Shown in pieces: positions 8,391 to 17,227 of a DNA stretch of 32,714 nucleotides. A program made the translations under genes and the position numbers. Where the stretch lies: positions 49,291 through 82,004 of the forward strand of contig NZ_JYOA01000005.1 of assembly GCF_000955805.1 (NCBI RefSeq). Reading direction: 5' to 3'. This DNA is from Pseudomonas sp. 21 (GTDB lineage: Bacteria; Pseudomonadota; Gammaproteobacteria; Pseudomonadales; Pseudomonadaceae). The notes beneath the pieces were generated by a model. It did not search any database. It was not told the origin of the DNA and saw nothing but the letters and a program-made list of their open reading frames with translations. Position 1 is the first letter of the stretch, and every line of letters starts with the position of its first letter.

Positions 8391-8888
8391 ATGTCGGCTT
8401 TTCGTCATTTTATTGGCATTTTTGCCTGCCTGTTTATTGTCATGCCCGCGCACTCAGCCCCGGAACCGGCGGCCGAGCGCACCGTGCTGACCATTGCAGT
8501 GAAAGGCCAGCCACAACTCCAGCGCCATTACAGCCTGAGCGACCTGGAAGCGCTGCCGCAGACCGAGCGGCGCTCCATGCTCCCTGACGAATCCCGGGTC
8601 TACGGCTGGCAGGGCGTGCGCCTGAGCACCCTGCTCGCCGGCTTCGAACGCGGCGATGCGCAGCGCCTGCGAGTCGAGGCACTCAACGACTATTCCGCCC
8701 TGATTCCGCTGAGCGACCTCGACGCCTTCGATCCCATCCTCGCCTACCACCGCGACGGCCAAGCCCTCGGCATCGCCGAGCGCGGCCCGCTGTTCGTCAT
8801 CTACCCGATGGTCGATCACCCGGAGTTGCGGACCCAGGTCTACTTCAACCGCACCGTCTGGCAGGTAAGCCGCATTACCCTGGAGTGA
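8391..8888 (+). CDS. secreted SUOX-like (molybdopterin-binding fold) protein without cofactor cysteine
   Basis: The protein has 165 residues. Residues 1-22 are a signal peptide ending AHSA. The mature part follows the sulfite-oxidase-type fold: LSDLEALPQ near residues 49-57, YGWQGVRLSTLL near 71-82, and LIPLSDLDAFDPILAY. The only cysteine is Cys13, inside the signal peptide, so the mature protein cannot bind molybdenum through the usual Cys and is probably a ligand-binding or partner protein. The stop codon lies 5 bases before the preferred start of the next gene, or overlaps an alternative start, so the two are almost certainly co-translated. It corresponds by context to PA2869. Confidence 0.8.
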   Translation: MSAFRHFIGIFACLFIVMPAHSAPEPAAERTVLTIAVKGQPQLQRHYSLSDLEALPQTERRSMLPDESRVYGWQGVRLSTLLAGFERGDAQRLRVEALNDYSALIPLSDLDAFDPILAYHRDGQALGIAERGPLFVIYPMVDHPELRTQVYFNRTVWQVSRITLE

Positions 8889-8893
8889 TCGCC

Positions 8894-10465
8894 GTGCCCC
8901 CGCAGCCTCCCAGGCGGCGCTATCGCCGCCTGACCGTCATCATCCTCAGCAGCCTGATCGCCGCGCTGACCGCCGGCGCTGGCGCAGCGTTGCTGATGGT
9001 GCACCAGCACGTCCGCCAGTTGGCCCATCCCGACGCCCACAGCGAGCTGTGGCAGGCCTACCAGCTGCGCGCCGAGCTGGAACGCTCGCTGAACACTGCC
9101 CGGCAGGTGCTCGCCGGCCAGAGTGACAGCGATGCCCTGGCAACCCGCGTCGAGGTGCTCGCCAGCCTCCTGCCGCCGCTGCGCACCACGCCCGTCTATA
9201 GCTACCTGGTCGTGCCCCGCCCGGAAGTGCAGGCGACGCTGGAGACGATCCAGCGTCTGAGCGACGCCTGGCTCCGGCGCGCGCCCTGGGGCCAGCCGGC
9301 GGCGGCGCAGGTGCTGGCCGGCGAGATGCTGCGCGAACTGCCGCCCCTGCTCGAACCCACCCACGAACTGGTGGTGGTCACCAACATCGCCCTGACCAAC
9401 TACATGGACGTCGAACGACTCGACCTGCAACGCGCCTTCAACCTGCTGGCCTGGGTGCTCTTCGGCCTGGGCCTGTGCAGCGTGCTGCTGGCCCTGCGGG
9501 TGATCGCCAACTCGCGGCGCAAGCTGCAGCTCACCCAGCGCCTGCACGACCTCAACCAGTCGCTGGAGCAACGCGTCGAGCAGCGCACCCAGGAATTGAG
9601 CGAACGCAAGGCGCTGCTGCGCTACATCCTCGACACCAGCCCCAGCGACGTGGCGCTGCTCAGCGACGAAGACTCCCGCGCCCACTACGTCAGCCCGCGC
9701 CTGTTGCAGCGCACCGGCATCCGCCCGCACGAGCCCTTCACCCTGCACCGGTTGTTCGATGACCAGGACGAGGAAGCGCGCTTTCGCCAGTCACTGGCCG
9801 ACAATGGCCAGCTGGACAGCTGGGAAACGCGCCTGGCGGGCAACCCGGCCTACTGGGCGATCGTCTGGGCACGCAAGATGGAAATAGATGGCCGGCCCGC
9901 CTCGCTGGTGTGGAGCTTCGACATCAACCAGCGCAAAACCATGGAGCAGGAACTGCGCCTGCTCGCCACGACCGACCCGCTGACCGGCCTGCAGAACCGC
10001 CACGCCTTCGTCAAGCGCGGCGTCGCCCTGCTCAAGAGCGCGCAACGCTACGACCGCCAGTGCGCGGCGCTGATGCTGGACATCGATTTCTTCAAGCCGA
10101 TCAATGACAGCCACGGCCACGCCTTCGGTGATGCGGTGCTGCAGGCCGTGGCCAAGGAGCTGACCCAAGGGTTGCGTGAAGTCGACCTGCTCGGCCGCCT
10201 GGGTGGCGAGGAGTTTGCCGCGATCCTTCCGGAGACCGACCTGCAGCAGGCGCTGCAAGTCGCCGAGCGGGTACGCAACAGCGTGCAGGCGCTGTCGTTC
10301 ACCAGCGAGGACGGCAACCGCGTGCGCCTGACCCTGAGCATCGGCGTGGCCGAGCGACGCGAAGGTGAACTGCGCCTGGAAGACCTGCTGGCCCGCGCCG
10401 ACCGCGCCCTGTACCGAGCCAAGGCCGGCGGGCGCAACCGTACGGAGACCGCACCCGGTCTCTAG
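8894..10465 (+). CDS. membrane diguanylate cyclase with periplasmic sensor, PAS and GGDEF domains
   Basis: The protein has 523 residues. It has a first membrane helix at about 14-35, a periplasmic region to about 180, a second helix at about 182-203, a coiled-coil linker, a PAS-like domain (about 240-350), and a GGDEF domain to the C-terminus. The active-site loop reads GGEEF, and RxxD (REVD) lies five residues before it, giving the product-inhibition I-site. It should therefore make cyclic di-GMP under feedback control. The GTG at 8894 has GGAG 8 bases upstream; the GTG at 8885, overlapping the previous stop codon, is the alternative. Tight coupling to the SUOX-like gene suggests the secreted protein feeds the periplasmic domain. 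It corresponds by context to PA2870. Confidence 0.9.
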   Translation: MPPQPPRRRYRRLTVIILSSLIAALTAGAGAALLMVHQHVRQLAHPDAHSELWQAYQLRAELERSLNTARQVLAGQSDSDALATRVEVLASLLPPLRTTPVYSYLVVPRPEVQATLETIQRLSDAWLRRAPWGQPAAAQVLAGEMLRELPPLLEPTHELVVVTNIALTNYMDVERLDLQRAFNLLAWVLFGLGLCSVLLALRVIANSRRKLQLTQRLHDLNQSLEQRVEQRTQELSERKALLRYILDTSPSDVALLSDEDSRAHYVSPRLLQRTGIRPHEPFTLHRLFDDQDEEARFRQSLADNGQLDSWETRLAGNPAYWAIVWARKMEIDGRPASLVWSFDINQRKTMEQELRLLATTDPLTGLQNRHAFVKRGVALLKSAQRYDRQCAALMLDIDFFKPINDSHGHAFGDAVLQAVAKELTQGLREVDLLGRLGGEEFAAILPETDLQQALQVAERVRNSVQALSFTSEDGNRVRLTLSIGVAERREGELRLEDLLARADRALYRAKAGGRNRTETAPGL

Positions 10466-10476
10466 CTGACCGGCTT

Positions 10477-11277
10477 CTAGCCGAAGATGGTCACCGTCTG
10501 CCGGCCGATCGCCAGGAGCTGGCCGTCGGCCGACCAGGTCTGGGCGGCGATATGGCCGTAACCATCGCGGGCATGCTCGATGGTCGCCAGGTACTGGCAC
10601 CAGCCGTTGGCCGGCATCGACGGCAGCGGCTGGACGAACTCCACGGTCCAGGTCAGCGAGCTGGACGGCGCTGGCGATTTCAGGTGCGGCAGGTTGGCCG
10701 GCGGCCAGGCGTCGATCAGCGCCAGCAGGTGGCTGATCTCCATCGGCTCCTCGCCCACGTCGTCGCCACGGAAACGCATCCAGCCTCCCATCTCGCGCTC
10801 GCGGCTGGCCGAGAACGGCATATGCCCGACGGCCCAGCGCATGGCGATGTTCTGGGTGAAGGCCGGCATCAGCTTGCGGATGTAGGGCAGTTCCTGGCAG
10901 TCCTCCACGGCCTTGAAGGCCGGCGGCGGCAGGCCATCCATCTGCACGCTGGATTCGCGTCCCACCCCGAAGCTGCCTTGGGCCAGCAGCACCACCTGGC
11001 CGTTCTGCACGGCGCGGCAGAACACCTGGCTGACCGACTTGCCCTCGCGCAGGACTTCGGCCTCGAAGCTCACCGGCACTTCCACCTCGATGGGGCCGAC
11101 GAAGGTGATCGCCAGCGAACGCACCGGCCGTCCGGCCTCGGCCACCGACGCCATGGCCTCGTAGGCCAGCGCCGCCACCAGGCCGCCGAAACTGGCGCGG
11201 CCCTGGGCCCAGGCGGCGGGGATGACGATGGACAACGGCGCGGTACGCACCGCCCGGAGCATTTCGCTGAAGGACAT
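10477..11277 (-). CDS. acyl-CoA thioesterase-like double-hotdog protein
   Basis: The protein has 266 residues. Its N-terminal half (FSEMLRAVR, then FGGLVAALAYEAM, RPVRSLAITFVGPIEVEVPV, GKSVSQVFCRAVQNGQVVLLAQGSFG) matches the TesB-like hotdog family (4HBT_3). The C-terminal half (GGWMRFRG..., LLALIDAWPP, LTWTVEFVQPLP) is the second hotdog repeat. Such proteins hydrolyse acyl-CoAs; the substrate is unknown. AGGGAA lies upstream of the ATG at 11277. It is last on the minus-strand cluster after the CHAD gene, from which it is 112 bases away, so it may have its own promoter. It ends 11 bases from the convergent diguanylate cyclase. Confidence 0.83.
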   Translation of the reverse strand: MSFSEMLRAVRTAPLSIVIPAAWAQGRASFGGLVAALAYEAMASVAEAGRPVRSLAITFVGPIEVEVPVSFEAEVLREGKSVSQVFCRAVQNGQVVLLAQGSFGVGRESSVQMDGLPPPAFKAVEDCQELPYIRKLMPAFTQNIAMRWAVGHMPFSASREREMGGWMRFRGDDVGEEPMEISHLLALIDAWPPANLPHLKSPAPSSSLTWTVEFVQPLPSMPANGWCQYLATIEHARDGYGHIAAQTWSADGQLLAIGRQTVTIFG

Positions 11278-11321
11278 GTTCGGACTTCCCTGAGGCTTCT
11301 GGAGAATGGCAATTGGTTGCG

Positions 11322-11349
11322 ATCTTAGGGGCACCGGCAGTCCCGGCAA
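11322..11349 (-). promoter_or_regulatory. candidate promoter of the thioesterase-like gene
   Basis: On the minus strand TTGCCG (11344-11349) and TAAGAT (11322-11327) are 16 bases apart, each 4 of 6 to consensus, within the 112-base gap behind the CHAD gene. This is a weak assignment. Confidence 0.25.
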
Positions 11350-11389
11350 ACCATCCAAAGCCTTGTCCCTTACAGGAAATGCCCTGTCA

Positions 11390-12160
11390 TCAATGCGCCC
11401 TATGCAGCGCTTTCTGCAGGGCTTCGAGACTCTCGTCGGCGAGGCGTTCGGCGAGGTCGTGGCGGGCGTTCCAGTGCGGCTGCAAGGGCATCAGGTCCAG
11501 CTCGCGCTCGCTGCGGATCAGCCACTGCTCGTAGTCATGCCAGTCGCCCAGCGCCGCTTGCGCGTCCTTCAGCGGCGCCAGCAGGCGTTGCGGCACGGCA
11601 GACTCCTCCGGATAGGCCTCCAGCGAATAGCGCACCCGCTTGATCAACAGGCGCAGGCGATGACGGTCGTGGGCCGGGTCCTTCAGGGCGTCGCGCAGCT
11701 TCTGCCACTCCCGGGCCAGGCGCTTTTCCACCTTGCGGTGCAGCCCCTTGAGCACGCCGTGGCGCTCGGAGGTACGCCACAGCTGTGGCCAGCCATCCAG
11801 GCGCATCATCAAGCGCTCCCACTGCGGGCTGGCAAGCAGCGTGACGTAGCCGGAGATCAACGCCGGCCGACGCAGCGCGGCTGCACGTTCGTAGCCTTCG
11901 GCCTCCAGCACCGGCAGCAGCACTTCGAGGTCGCGCAGCGGGCCGCTGAGCCGGCCCATGTCACCCAGTGCCTGCTCCAGTTCGTCGATACCGGGCATCC
12001 CCCGCACCGGGTGCAGCAGGCTGCGCAACCGGCGCACGGCGATTCGCAGGTCGTGCAGCGCTTCCGGGTCGGATTCGGCCTTCAGGCGGGAAGAAGCGGC
12101 GAACAGCGCAACCTCCTGCTCGATCAGATGGCTTACCAGGTAATCGCAGAAGGAGGTCAC
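11390..12160 (-). CDS. CHAD-domain protein
   Basis: The protein has 256 residues and is helical, rich in Arg, Leu and His. It has the CHAD signature HDLRIAVRRLRSLLHPVRG near the N-terminus and a second basic helix pair (HRLRLLIKRVRYSLEAYPEE). CHAD domains bind inorganic polyphosphate and are often found near triphosphate tunnel enzymes or on polyphosphate granules. No CYTH/ygiF-like partner is visible here. The GTG at 12160 has GGAG 6 bases upstream, so I prefer it to the GTG at 12172, which has none. It lies 68 bases after tgpA on the same strand. Confidence 0.85.
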   Translation of the reverse strand: MTSFCDYLVSHLIEQEVALFAASSRLKAESDPEALHDLRIAVRRLRSLLHPVRGMPGIDELEQALGDMGRLSGPLRDLEVLLPVLEAEGYERAAALRRPALISGYVTLLASPQWERLMMRLDGWPQLWRTSERHGVLKGLHRKVEKRLAREWQKLRDALKDPAHDRHRLRLLIKRVRYSLEAYPEESAVPQRLLAPLKDAQAALGDWHDYEQWLIRSERELDLMPLQPHWNARHDLAERLADESLEALQKALHRAH

Positions 12161-12228
12161 GGCAGGCTCCACTCAGAGGATGAAATATCAGGTTAGCCCC
12201 GGCCAACGCAGCGGCAAGGGGCGCAATG

Positions 12229-14244
12229 TCACGTTCCTTTTCCGCGTGACAGCCGCAGCCGCCAGGGCAACTCCCGGCGCAGGCTTGCCAGGTGCCTGCG
12301 CAGCTCGGCTGGCGACGCAGCCGCGCCGCCGTAACGCTGTTTCTCGAAGGCATCCAGATAGCGGCGGATCGCCTGTGCATGGGCCGGCAGGACCTTGATG
12401 GCGCGACGGCAGAAATCCCGTGCGCCCTCACCCGGTTCACGGCGTACCCCCAGCGGCGCGAGCATCCGCTCGAAGCGCTGGAAGCTGCGCAACTGAACAT
12501 CGGCGGTGCGTCGCCAGGGCTTGAACAACACCAGTGCCAGCAAGCCCAGCAACAGCGCGCCGCCGCCGATCAGCAGGACACCGATCCATTGCCGGTCGAG
12601 CCCGCCGAACCAGCGCTTCAGCATGTCGCCCTGCTGCTCGGCCTGGTAGCCCAGTACCCAGCGTTGCCAGCCATAGTTGGCGTCGTCCCAGGCCATGCGC
12701 AGCTGATTGAGCAGCGCAAAGTTGCGGTAGCGCAGCGGCGAAAACGGATCGGACTCCAGGAAGCTGCCTTCCTGGCTCAGGGCTGCTTCCAGCCCCTGCT
12801 CGATGCGCTCGGGAGCTACGGCCGCCGTCGGGTCGACACGCACCCAGCCCCGGCCAAGCTGCCAGTACTCCACCCAGGCATGGGCGTCGAACTGGCGGAT
12901 CGCCAGGTAATTGCCCGAGGAACTGGCTTCGCCTCCCTGGTAGCCGGTGACCACGCGAGCCGGGATACCGGCTGCGCGCAGGACGAAGGTCATGGCGCCG
13001 GCGTAGTGCTCGCAGAAGCCGGCGCGGGTGTCGAAGAGAAAACCGTCGATGCGCTCCGGGCCGGCATCCGGCGGCCGGAGTGTGTAGCGGAACGGCTGCT
13101 CGCGCAGGTGCTGGAGCATCGCCTGCACCAACCCTGCCGGCTGCGGGTAGCGCTCGCGCAGTTGCTGTGCCCAGGCACGAGCCCGTGGGTTGCCGTCCTG
13201 TGGCAAGGCAAGGTTGATCCGCTGCGCGCGGGCGGCGTCATCCGGCTCCAGCTGGGCGCCCGGCCAGGAGGTGGCGCGGTACAGCAGCCCCTGGCGCACC
13301 GGCAGGCGCCGCTCCAGGTGGAAGTCGCTCATCATTCGCGCATCGCCCAGGCTGGTCTGCGCCACGTCCAGAGCGAACAGCCAGGGCCGGCCGTTGGGCT
13401 CCATGATGACCTGGTACCGCAGGGGGTCGCCCTGCTGCCGCCATTGCGGTGGACGATCGCCACGCTGGAATGCGGTGCTCCAGCGCACACCATCGAAGCG
13501 CTCCAGGGTCAAGGCGCGCCAGTACAACTGCGAGCGCGGCGGCGGCTGACCGTCGAAACTCACCCGGAAAGCCAACGCGGGAGACTGGCTCAGTTCGACC
13601 ATGTCTCCTGGCGCCATGCTGTCGCTCAGCCCGGTCATGGCCTTGTCGCCCGGCAGCGGCAACGACCACAGCGGCCCCATGCGCGGGAACAGCAGGAACA
13701 GCAGCAGCATCAGCGGCAGCGCCTGCAACAGCAGGCCGCCGGCCAGACGCAGGGTCGGCATCGGGCGCGCGGCGAAGCTGCTCTGCTGCAGGCCGATAGC
13801 CGCCGCCAGCAGGGCCAGTACCGGCAGCAGGCTGAAGGCGGCGGCGAGGATGTCGTCCTGGAACAGGTAGCTGGTGGTCACCGCGAAGAAGCCCAGCAGG
13901 ATCAACACCCAGGCATCGCGGCGGGTCTTGAGCTCGACCAGCTTTACCACGAAGGCCGCGATCAGAAGCACGACGCCCGCATCCAGCCCGATCAGCGAGC
14001 CACGGGAGAACCACACCCCCACCCCGGCCGCCGCGACCAGAGCCAGCTTGGCGATGCCGCTGGGATAGCGGGCGCGCATGCGGAATACCTGGATACGCCA
14101 GGCCGCACAGCCCAGCCACAATGCGACGATCCACAGCGGCAAGTGTGCCAGGTGCGGAATGATCACCACGGACTGGGCTACCAGCAGCCAGGTCAGGGCA
14201 ACCCTTGGAATCGGCTGGGCGGAAGCGGCGCTCGCGCGGCTCAT
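12229..14244 (-). CDS. tgpA: membrane transglutaminase-like protein TgpA
   Basis: The protein has 671 residues. Several membrane helices (about 15-190) precede a periplasmic transglutaminase-core domain with the Cys-His-Asp triad at Cys411 (AGFCEHYAGAM), His455 (FDAHAWVEYW) and Asp471 (VRVDPTAAV). One more membrane helix (about 548-570) and a DUF4129-like cytoplasmic tail follow. From memory the P. aeruginosa TgpA triad is Cys404/His448/Asp464, the same spacing shifted by seven, and that gene was reported essential. The substrate and physiological reaction are not settled. Its ATG overlaps the DUF58 stop codon by four bases, so it is translationally coupled within moxR-DUF58-tgpA. Confidence 0.93.
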   Translation of the reverse strand: MSRASAASAQPIPRVALTWLLVAQSVVIIPHLAHLPLWIVALWLGCAAWRIQVFRMRARYPSGIAKLALVAAAGVGVWFSRGSLIGLDAGVVLLIAAFVVKLVELKTRRDAWVLILLGFFAVTTSYLFQDDILAAAFSLLPVLALLAAAIGLQQSSFAARPMPTLRLAGGLLLQALPLMLLLFLLFPRMGPLWSLPLPGDKAMTGLSDSMAPGDMVELSQSPALAFRVSFDGQPPPRSQLYWRALTLERFDGVRWSTAFQRGDRPPQWRQQGDPLRYQVIMEPNGRPWLFALDVAQTSLGDARMMSDFHLERRLPVRQGLLYRATSWPGAQLEPDDAARAQRINLALPQDGNPRARAWAQQLRERYPQPAGLVQAMLQHLREQPFRYTLRPPDAGPERIDGFLFDTRAGFCEHYAGAMTFVLRAAGIPARVVTGYQGGEASSSGNYLAIRQFDAHAWVEYWQLGRGWVRVDPTAAVAPERIEQGLEAALSQEGSFLESDPFSPLRYRNFALLNQLRMAWDDANYGWQRWVLGYQAEQQGDMLKRWFGGLDRQWIGVLLIGGGALLLGLLALVLFKPWRRTADVQLRSFQRFERMLAPLGVRREPGEGARDFCRRAIKVLPAHAQAIRRYLDAFEKQRYGGAAASPAELRRHLASLRRELPWRLRLSRGKGT

Positions 14245-15194
14245 CGCTTGGTCCCATGCAGCGCCAGGGCGCGCAGGCAGGCATCGCGATGGGCATCATC
14301 CAGGCCGACCGAAAGTTGCGCATCCGGCAAGCGCAGGCCGAAGGGTTGCTGACGCAATGACAGCTGCAGGACCCAGAAGCACAAGCGTGAAAGACGCCCC
14401 TCGGTATCGCCCCCCAGGCTGTTGAACTCCAGCCAGACGTTGCGCCCGGCCAGCGCCGAGAAATCCTTCACCAGCAGGCCCTGGCCGCGTGAATAGGCCT
14501 TCCAGTGCAGGCGGCGGCGCGAGTCGCCCGGCTGGTAGGGCCGCAGCCCCTGGTAATCGTCGACGCCGCGCCCACTGGGACGCACGCCCTCTTCATCGCT
14601 CTCCGCCGCCCCGCCTTCAAGCGGCAGGTCGCCGGGCTGCGGATGCGGGTAGACCAGCACCGACTGGTCCAGGTCCACCCAGCTCCAGGCCACCAGCAGC
14701 CCCAGCGGGAAACGGCTTTCCACGCGCAGGCGACCCGGGCGCAGCCAGCCGCGTTGCTGCGCCGTCATCGTCAGCAGCACGTCTTCAGCATGCTCTGCCG
14801 AGACATCGGCGAACTGCATACGCTCGGCCTCCCAGCCCAGGCCGATGGCCTGCCGGGCGCGCCCTTCGCCTTCCAGGCGCACACGAAACGCAGCCTGTTC
14901 GCCGACGAACACCGGCTGCGCACCGAGCGCCGTCAGGCGCAGGCCGCCCAGGTTGCGGTAGGTGTGGAGGATGGCGACGATGAACAGCGACAGCAGCAGG
15001 AAGGTCAGGCCGTACGCCAGGCTGTTCTGGTAGTTGATCGCCGTGAGCAGCATCAGCGCCAGGGCGACGCCAAAGGCCATTCCCTGCCGCGTGGGAATGA
15101 TGAAGATGCGCCGCTGGTTGAGCTGCAACGACGGTGATGGCGGTATGCGCCGGGCTATCCAGCTCTGCCACAGCGGCCTGACCTTGACGAGCAT
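14241..15194 (-). CDS. DUF58 domain-containing membrane protein
   Basis: The protein has 317 residues. Two membrane helices (about 36-78) lie near the N-terminus, followed by a domain with the DUF58 hallmark GVDDYQGLRPYQPGDSRRRL, then HWKAYSRGQGLLVKDF. DUF58 proteins are usually encoded between a MoxR ATPase and a transglutaminase or von Willebrand A protein and are thought to be clients or adaptors of the MoxR machine. I chose the start at 15194 because GAGAGG precedes it and an upstream extension would be Arg/Cys-rich without similarity. It lies 10 bases after moxR and overlaps tgpA by 4 bases. Confidence 0.92.
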   Translation of the reverse strand: MLVKVRPLWQSWIARRIPPSPSLQLNQRRIFIIPTRQGMAFGVALALMLLTAINYQNSLAYGLTFLLLSLFIVAILHTYRNLGGLRLTALGAQPVFVGEQAAFRVRLEGEGRARQAIGLGWEAERMQFADVSAEHAEDVLLTMTAQQRGWLRPGRLRVESRFPLGLLVAWSWVDLDQSVLVYPHPQPGDLPLEGGAAESDEEGVRPSGRGVDDYQGLRPYQPGDSRRRLHWKAYSRGQGLLVKDFSALAGRNVWLEFNSLGGDTEGRLSRLCFWVLQLSLRQQPFGLRLPDAQLSVGLDDAHRDACLRALALHGTKR

Positions 15195-15204
15195 GGCAAG
15201 CCTC

Positions 15205-16122
15205 TCAGAGAGCCGGGACTTCGCGCAGCAACCACTGCACCAGCGCGCCACCGCCATGGCCGGCCGGGTCGGCCTGGTCACGCAGGCGGTGGCCGGCCAC
15301 CGAGGGCAGCACGGCCTGCACATCCTCGGGGATCACATAGTCACGCCCGGCCAGCAGCGCCCAGGCACGGGCCGCCGCGAGCAACGCCAGGCTGCCGCGC
15401 GGCGACAGGCCAAGGGCGAAGGCCGGCTGGGTACGCGTGGCTTCCACCAGGCGCAGCACGTAATCCACCAGGGCATCGCTGGCGCGCACCTCCAGCACCT
15501 CGCCCTGCAGCACCTGCAGCTCCTGCGGGTCAAGCATCGGCTCCAGGCGCGGCAGCAGGTCGCGGCGCGCCTCGCCCAGCAGCAGCGCCTTTTCGGCGGC
15601 GCGGCCGGGGTAGCCCAGAGACAGGCGCATGAGGAAACGGTCGAGCTGGGACTCGGGCAGCGCGAAGGTGCCGCCCTGGGTCACCGGGTTCTGCGTGGCG
15701 ATGACGAAGAAGGGTTCGGGCAGCGGACGGGTCGCGCCCTCGATGGTCACCTGGCCCTCCTCCATGGCCTCGAGCAGCGCGCTCTGGCTCTTGGGGGTGG
15801 CCCGGTTGATCTCGTCGGCCAGCACCAGCTCGGAGAAGATCGGCCCGGCGTGGAAGACGAACTGCCCGGTGTCCTTGTCGAACACCGAGGTTCCCAGTAC
15901 GTCGCCGGGCAGCAGGTCGGAGGTGAACTGGATGCGCTGGAAGCTCAGTCCCAGCACCCGCGCCAAAGCATGGCTGAGGGTGGTCTTGCCCATGCCGGGC
16001 AGGTCTTCGATGAGCAGGTGACCGCGGGCCAGCAGGCAGGTCAACGCCAGCCTTACCTGCACTTCCTTGCCGAGCAGCACCTGATCGACTGCCTTCAGAC
16101 AATTCTCCAGCTTGGCGTGCAT
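15205..16122 (-). CDS. MoxR-family AAA+ ATPase
   Basis: The protein has 305 residues. It has Walker A at about 39-48 (EDLPGMGKTT), Walker B at about 99-105 (LVLADEIN, with Asp103-Glu104), sensor 1 (VIATQNPVTQGG) and a LPESQLDRFLMRL arginine-finger region. MoxR ATPases act as chaperones that activate or assemble protein complexes; here the clients are probably the DUF58 and TgpA proteins encoded just downstream. The ATG at 16122 has AGAGGG upstream. The longer frame to 16191 lacks a binding site and adds residues not expected for the family. It is the first gene of the minus-strand cluster. Confidence 0.93.
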   Translation of the reverse strand: MHAKLENCLKAVDQVLLGKEVQVRLALTCLLARGHLLIEDLPGMGKTTLSHALARVLGLSFQRIQFTSDLLPGDVLGTSVFDKDTGQFVFHAGPIFSELVLADEINRATPKSQSALLEAMEEGQVTIEGATRPLPEPFFVIATQNPVTQGGTFALPESQLDRFLMRLSLGYPGRAAEKALLLGEARRDLLPRLEPMLDPQELQVLQGEVLEVRASDALVDYVLRLVEATRTQPAFALGLSPRGSLALLAAARAWALLAGRDYVIPEDVQAVLPSVAGHRLRDQADPAGHGGGALVQWLLREVPAL

Positions 16123-16234
16123 CCTGACCCTCTCATCCTGGGAAAACTCCGATCCTACTGGTCCAGGACAGAGCATCAAAGGTCTCGACACATTTAGTCC
16201 GCAATCTGTGATGTAGAGCTGTGATCCAGAGCGC

Positions 16235-17095
16235 CTAGCGCCCCAACAATCGCTCCGCCAGCCAACTCGAGGCGGGCCCCAGCCTGCGTTGCCGCGACCA
16301 GATCACATCCACCGCCACCCGGCGCGGCCAGCCCGCGACCTTCAGCTCCTGCATACGCCCGCTGGCGAAGCGTCCTACCATCCAGCTGGGCAATTCGATC
16401 CAACCGAAGCCCAATACCGCCATGTCCAGCAACAGCAGGTAGTTGGGCGCGCTCCAGCAGCGGCCGCCGAGCATCGGTGCCGCGTCATCCAGGTAGGTGT
16501 TCAGGCGCAATGCCCGGTAGGCCAGCAGGTCCTCGCGCTCTACCTGCGCGTGGGCAGCCAGCGGATGGTCGCGGCTGACGAAGAGGCCGAACTCGGCCTG
16601 CTCGCTCAGGGTCGCCGAGCTTACGTCTGGCGGGTAGTCCTTCTGAGCGGCGAGCAGGCCAAGACTGGCGCGGCCCTGGACGACCAGGTCGAGCACATCG
16701 CTGTCCTCGGCGATCAGCCATTCGAACTCCAGATCCGGGTAGCGTGCGTCGATCTCCGCCAGCCGGGCCTCGAATTCGGCCGACTGGTAGGTGTCCGACA
16801 TCGCCAGGGTCACCCGCGACTCCAGCCCGCCGACGAGCTGATGGGCGAGCTGGCCGAGTCGGTCGTTGGCCATCAGCACCTCCTCCACCCGCCCGAGCAG
16901 CGCGTGGCCGGCCTCGGTCAGCTGAGGCTGGCGACTGCTGCGGTCGAACAGGGTCAGGCCGAGGTCGATCTCCAGGCGGGCGATGGCCTCGCTGACGGTG
17001 GACTGGCTCTTGCCCAGCTTGCGCGCGGCGGCGCTGAAGGAACCCAGGCAGGCGGCCTCGGCGAAGGCCTGCAGGGATTCGGGGGAATATTGCAT
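16235..17095 (-). CDS. LysR-family regulator next to a PACE efflux gene
   Basis: The protein has 286 residues. The N-terminal helix-turn-helix (SPESLQAFAEAACLGSFSAAARKLGKSQSTVSEAI) and the effector-binding domain are of normal LysR type. It is divergent from the PACE transporter gene with 132 bases between them, so it is the probable regulator of that pump; from memory the same pair in P. aeruginosa is PA2879/PA2880. I prefer the ATG at 17095, preceded by GAAGAGAG, to the ATG at 17113, which has no binding site. The inducer is unknown; the pump's family suggests a polyamine or a cationic amphiphile. Confidence 0.88.
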   Translation of the reverse strand: MQYSPESLQAFAEAACLGSFSAAARKLGKSQSTVSEAIARLEIDLGLTLFDRSSRQPQLTEAGHALLGRVEEVLMANDRLGQLAHQLVGGLESRVTLAMSDTYQSAEFEARLAEIDARYPDLEFEWLIAEDSDVLDLVVQGRASLGLLAAQKDYPPDVSSATLSEQAEFGLFVSRDHPLAAHAQVEREDLLAYRALRLNTYLDDAAPMLGGRCWSAPNYLLLLDMAVLGFGWIELPSWMVGRFASGRMQELKVAGWPRRVAVDVIWSRQRRLGPASSWLAERLLGR

Positions 17096-17110
17096 CGTGG
17101 CACTCTCTTC

Positions 17111-17127
17111 CATCGGTTAAGCCGATG
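17111..17127. promoter_or_regulatory. candidate LysR operator (inverted repeat) between regulator and PACE gene
   Basis: CATCGG-TTAAG-CCGATG is a perfect 6+6 inverted repeat 16 bases upstream of the preferred regulator start. A further CCGATG half-site is at 17155-17160, touching a GATAAT (17160-17165) that would suit as the -10 of the PACE gene. This placement is usual for LysR autoregulation with activation of the divergent gene. Confidence 0.5.
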
Positions 17128-17227
17128 GTATCCAACTTAGATCCAGCCGGTCGACCGATGATAATGGCGCCAGACCGACGGAGTCGGCCTTCTCGTTAAT
17201 TGAGAGCTTGATGCCTGGAGATACCCC

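Noticed and set aside
12292-14352. A 686-codon plus-strand frame opposite tgpA
   Set aside because: It is Gln/His/Arg-rich with no recognisable domain and lies wholly over a gene with a complete catalytic triad.
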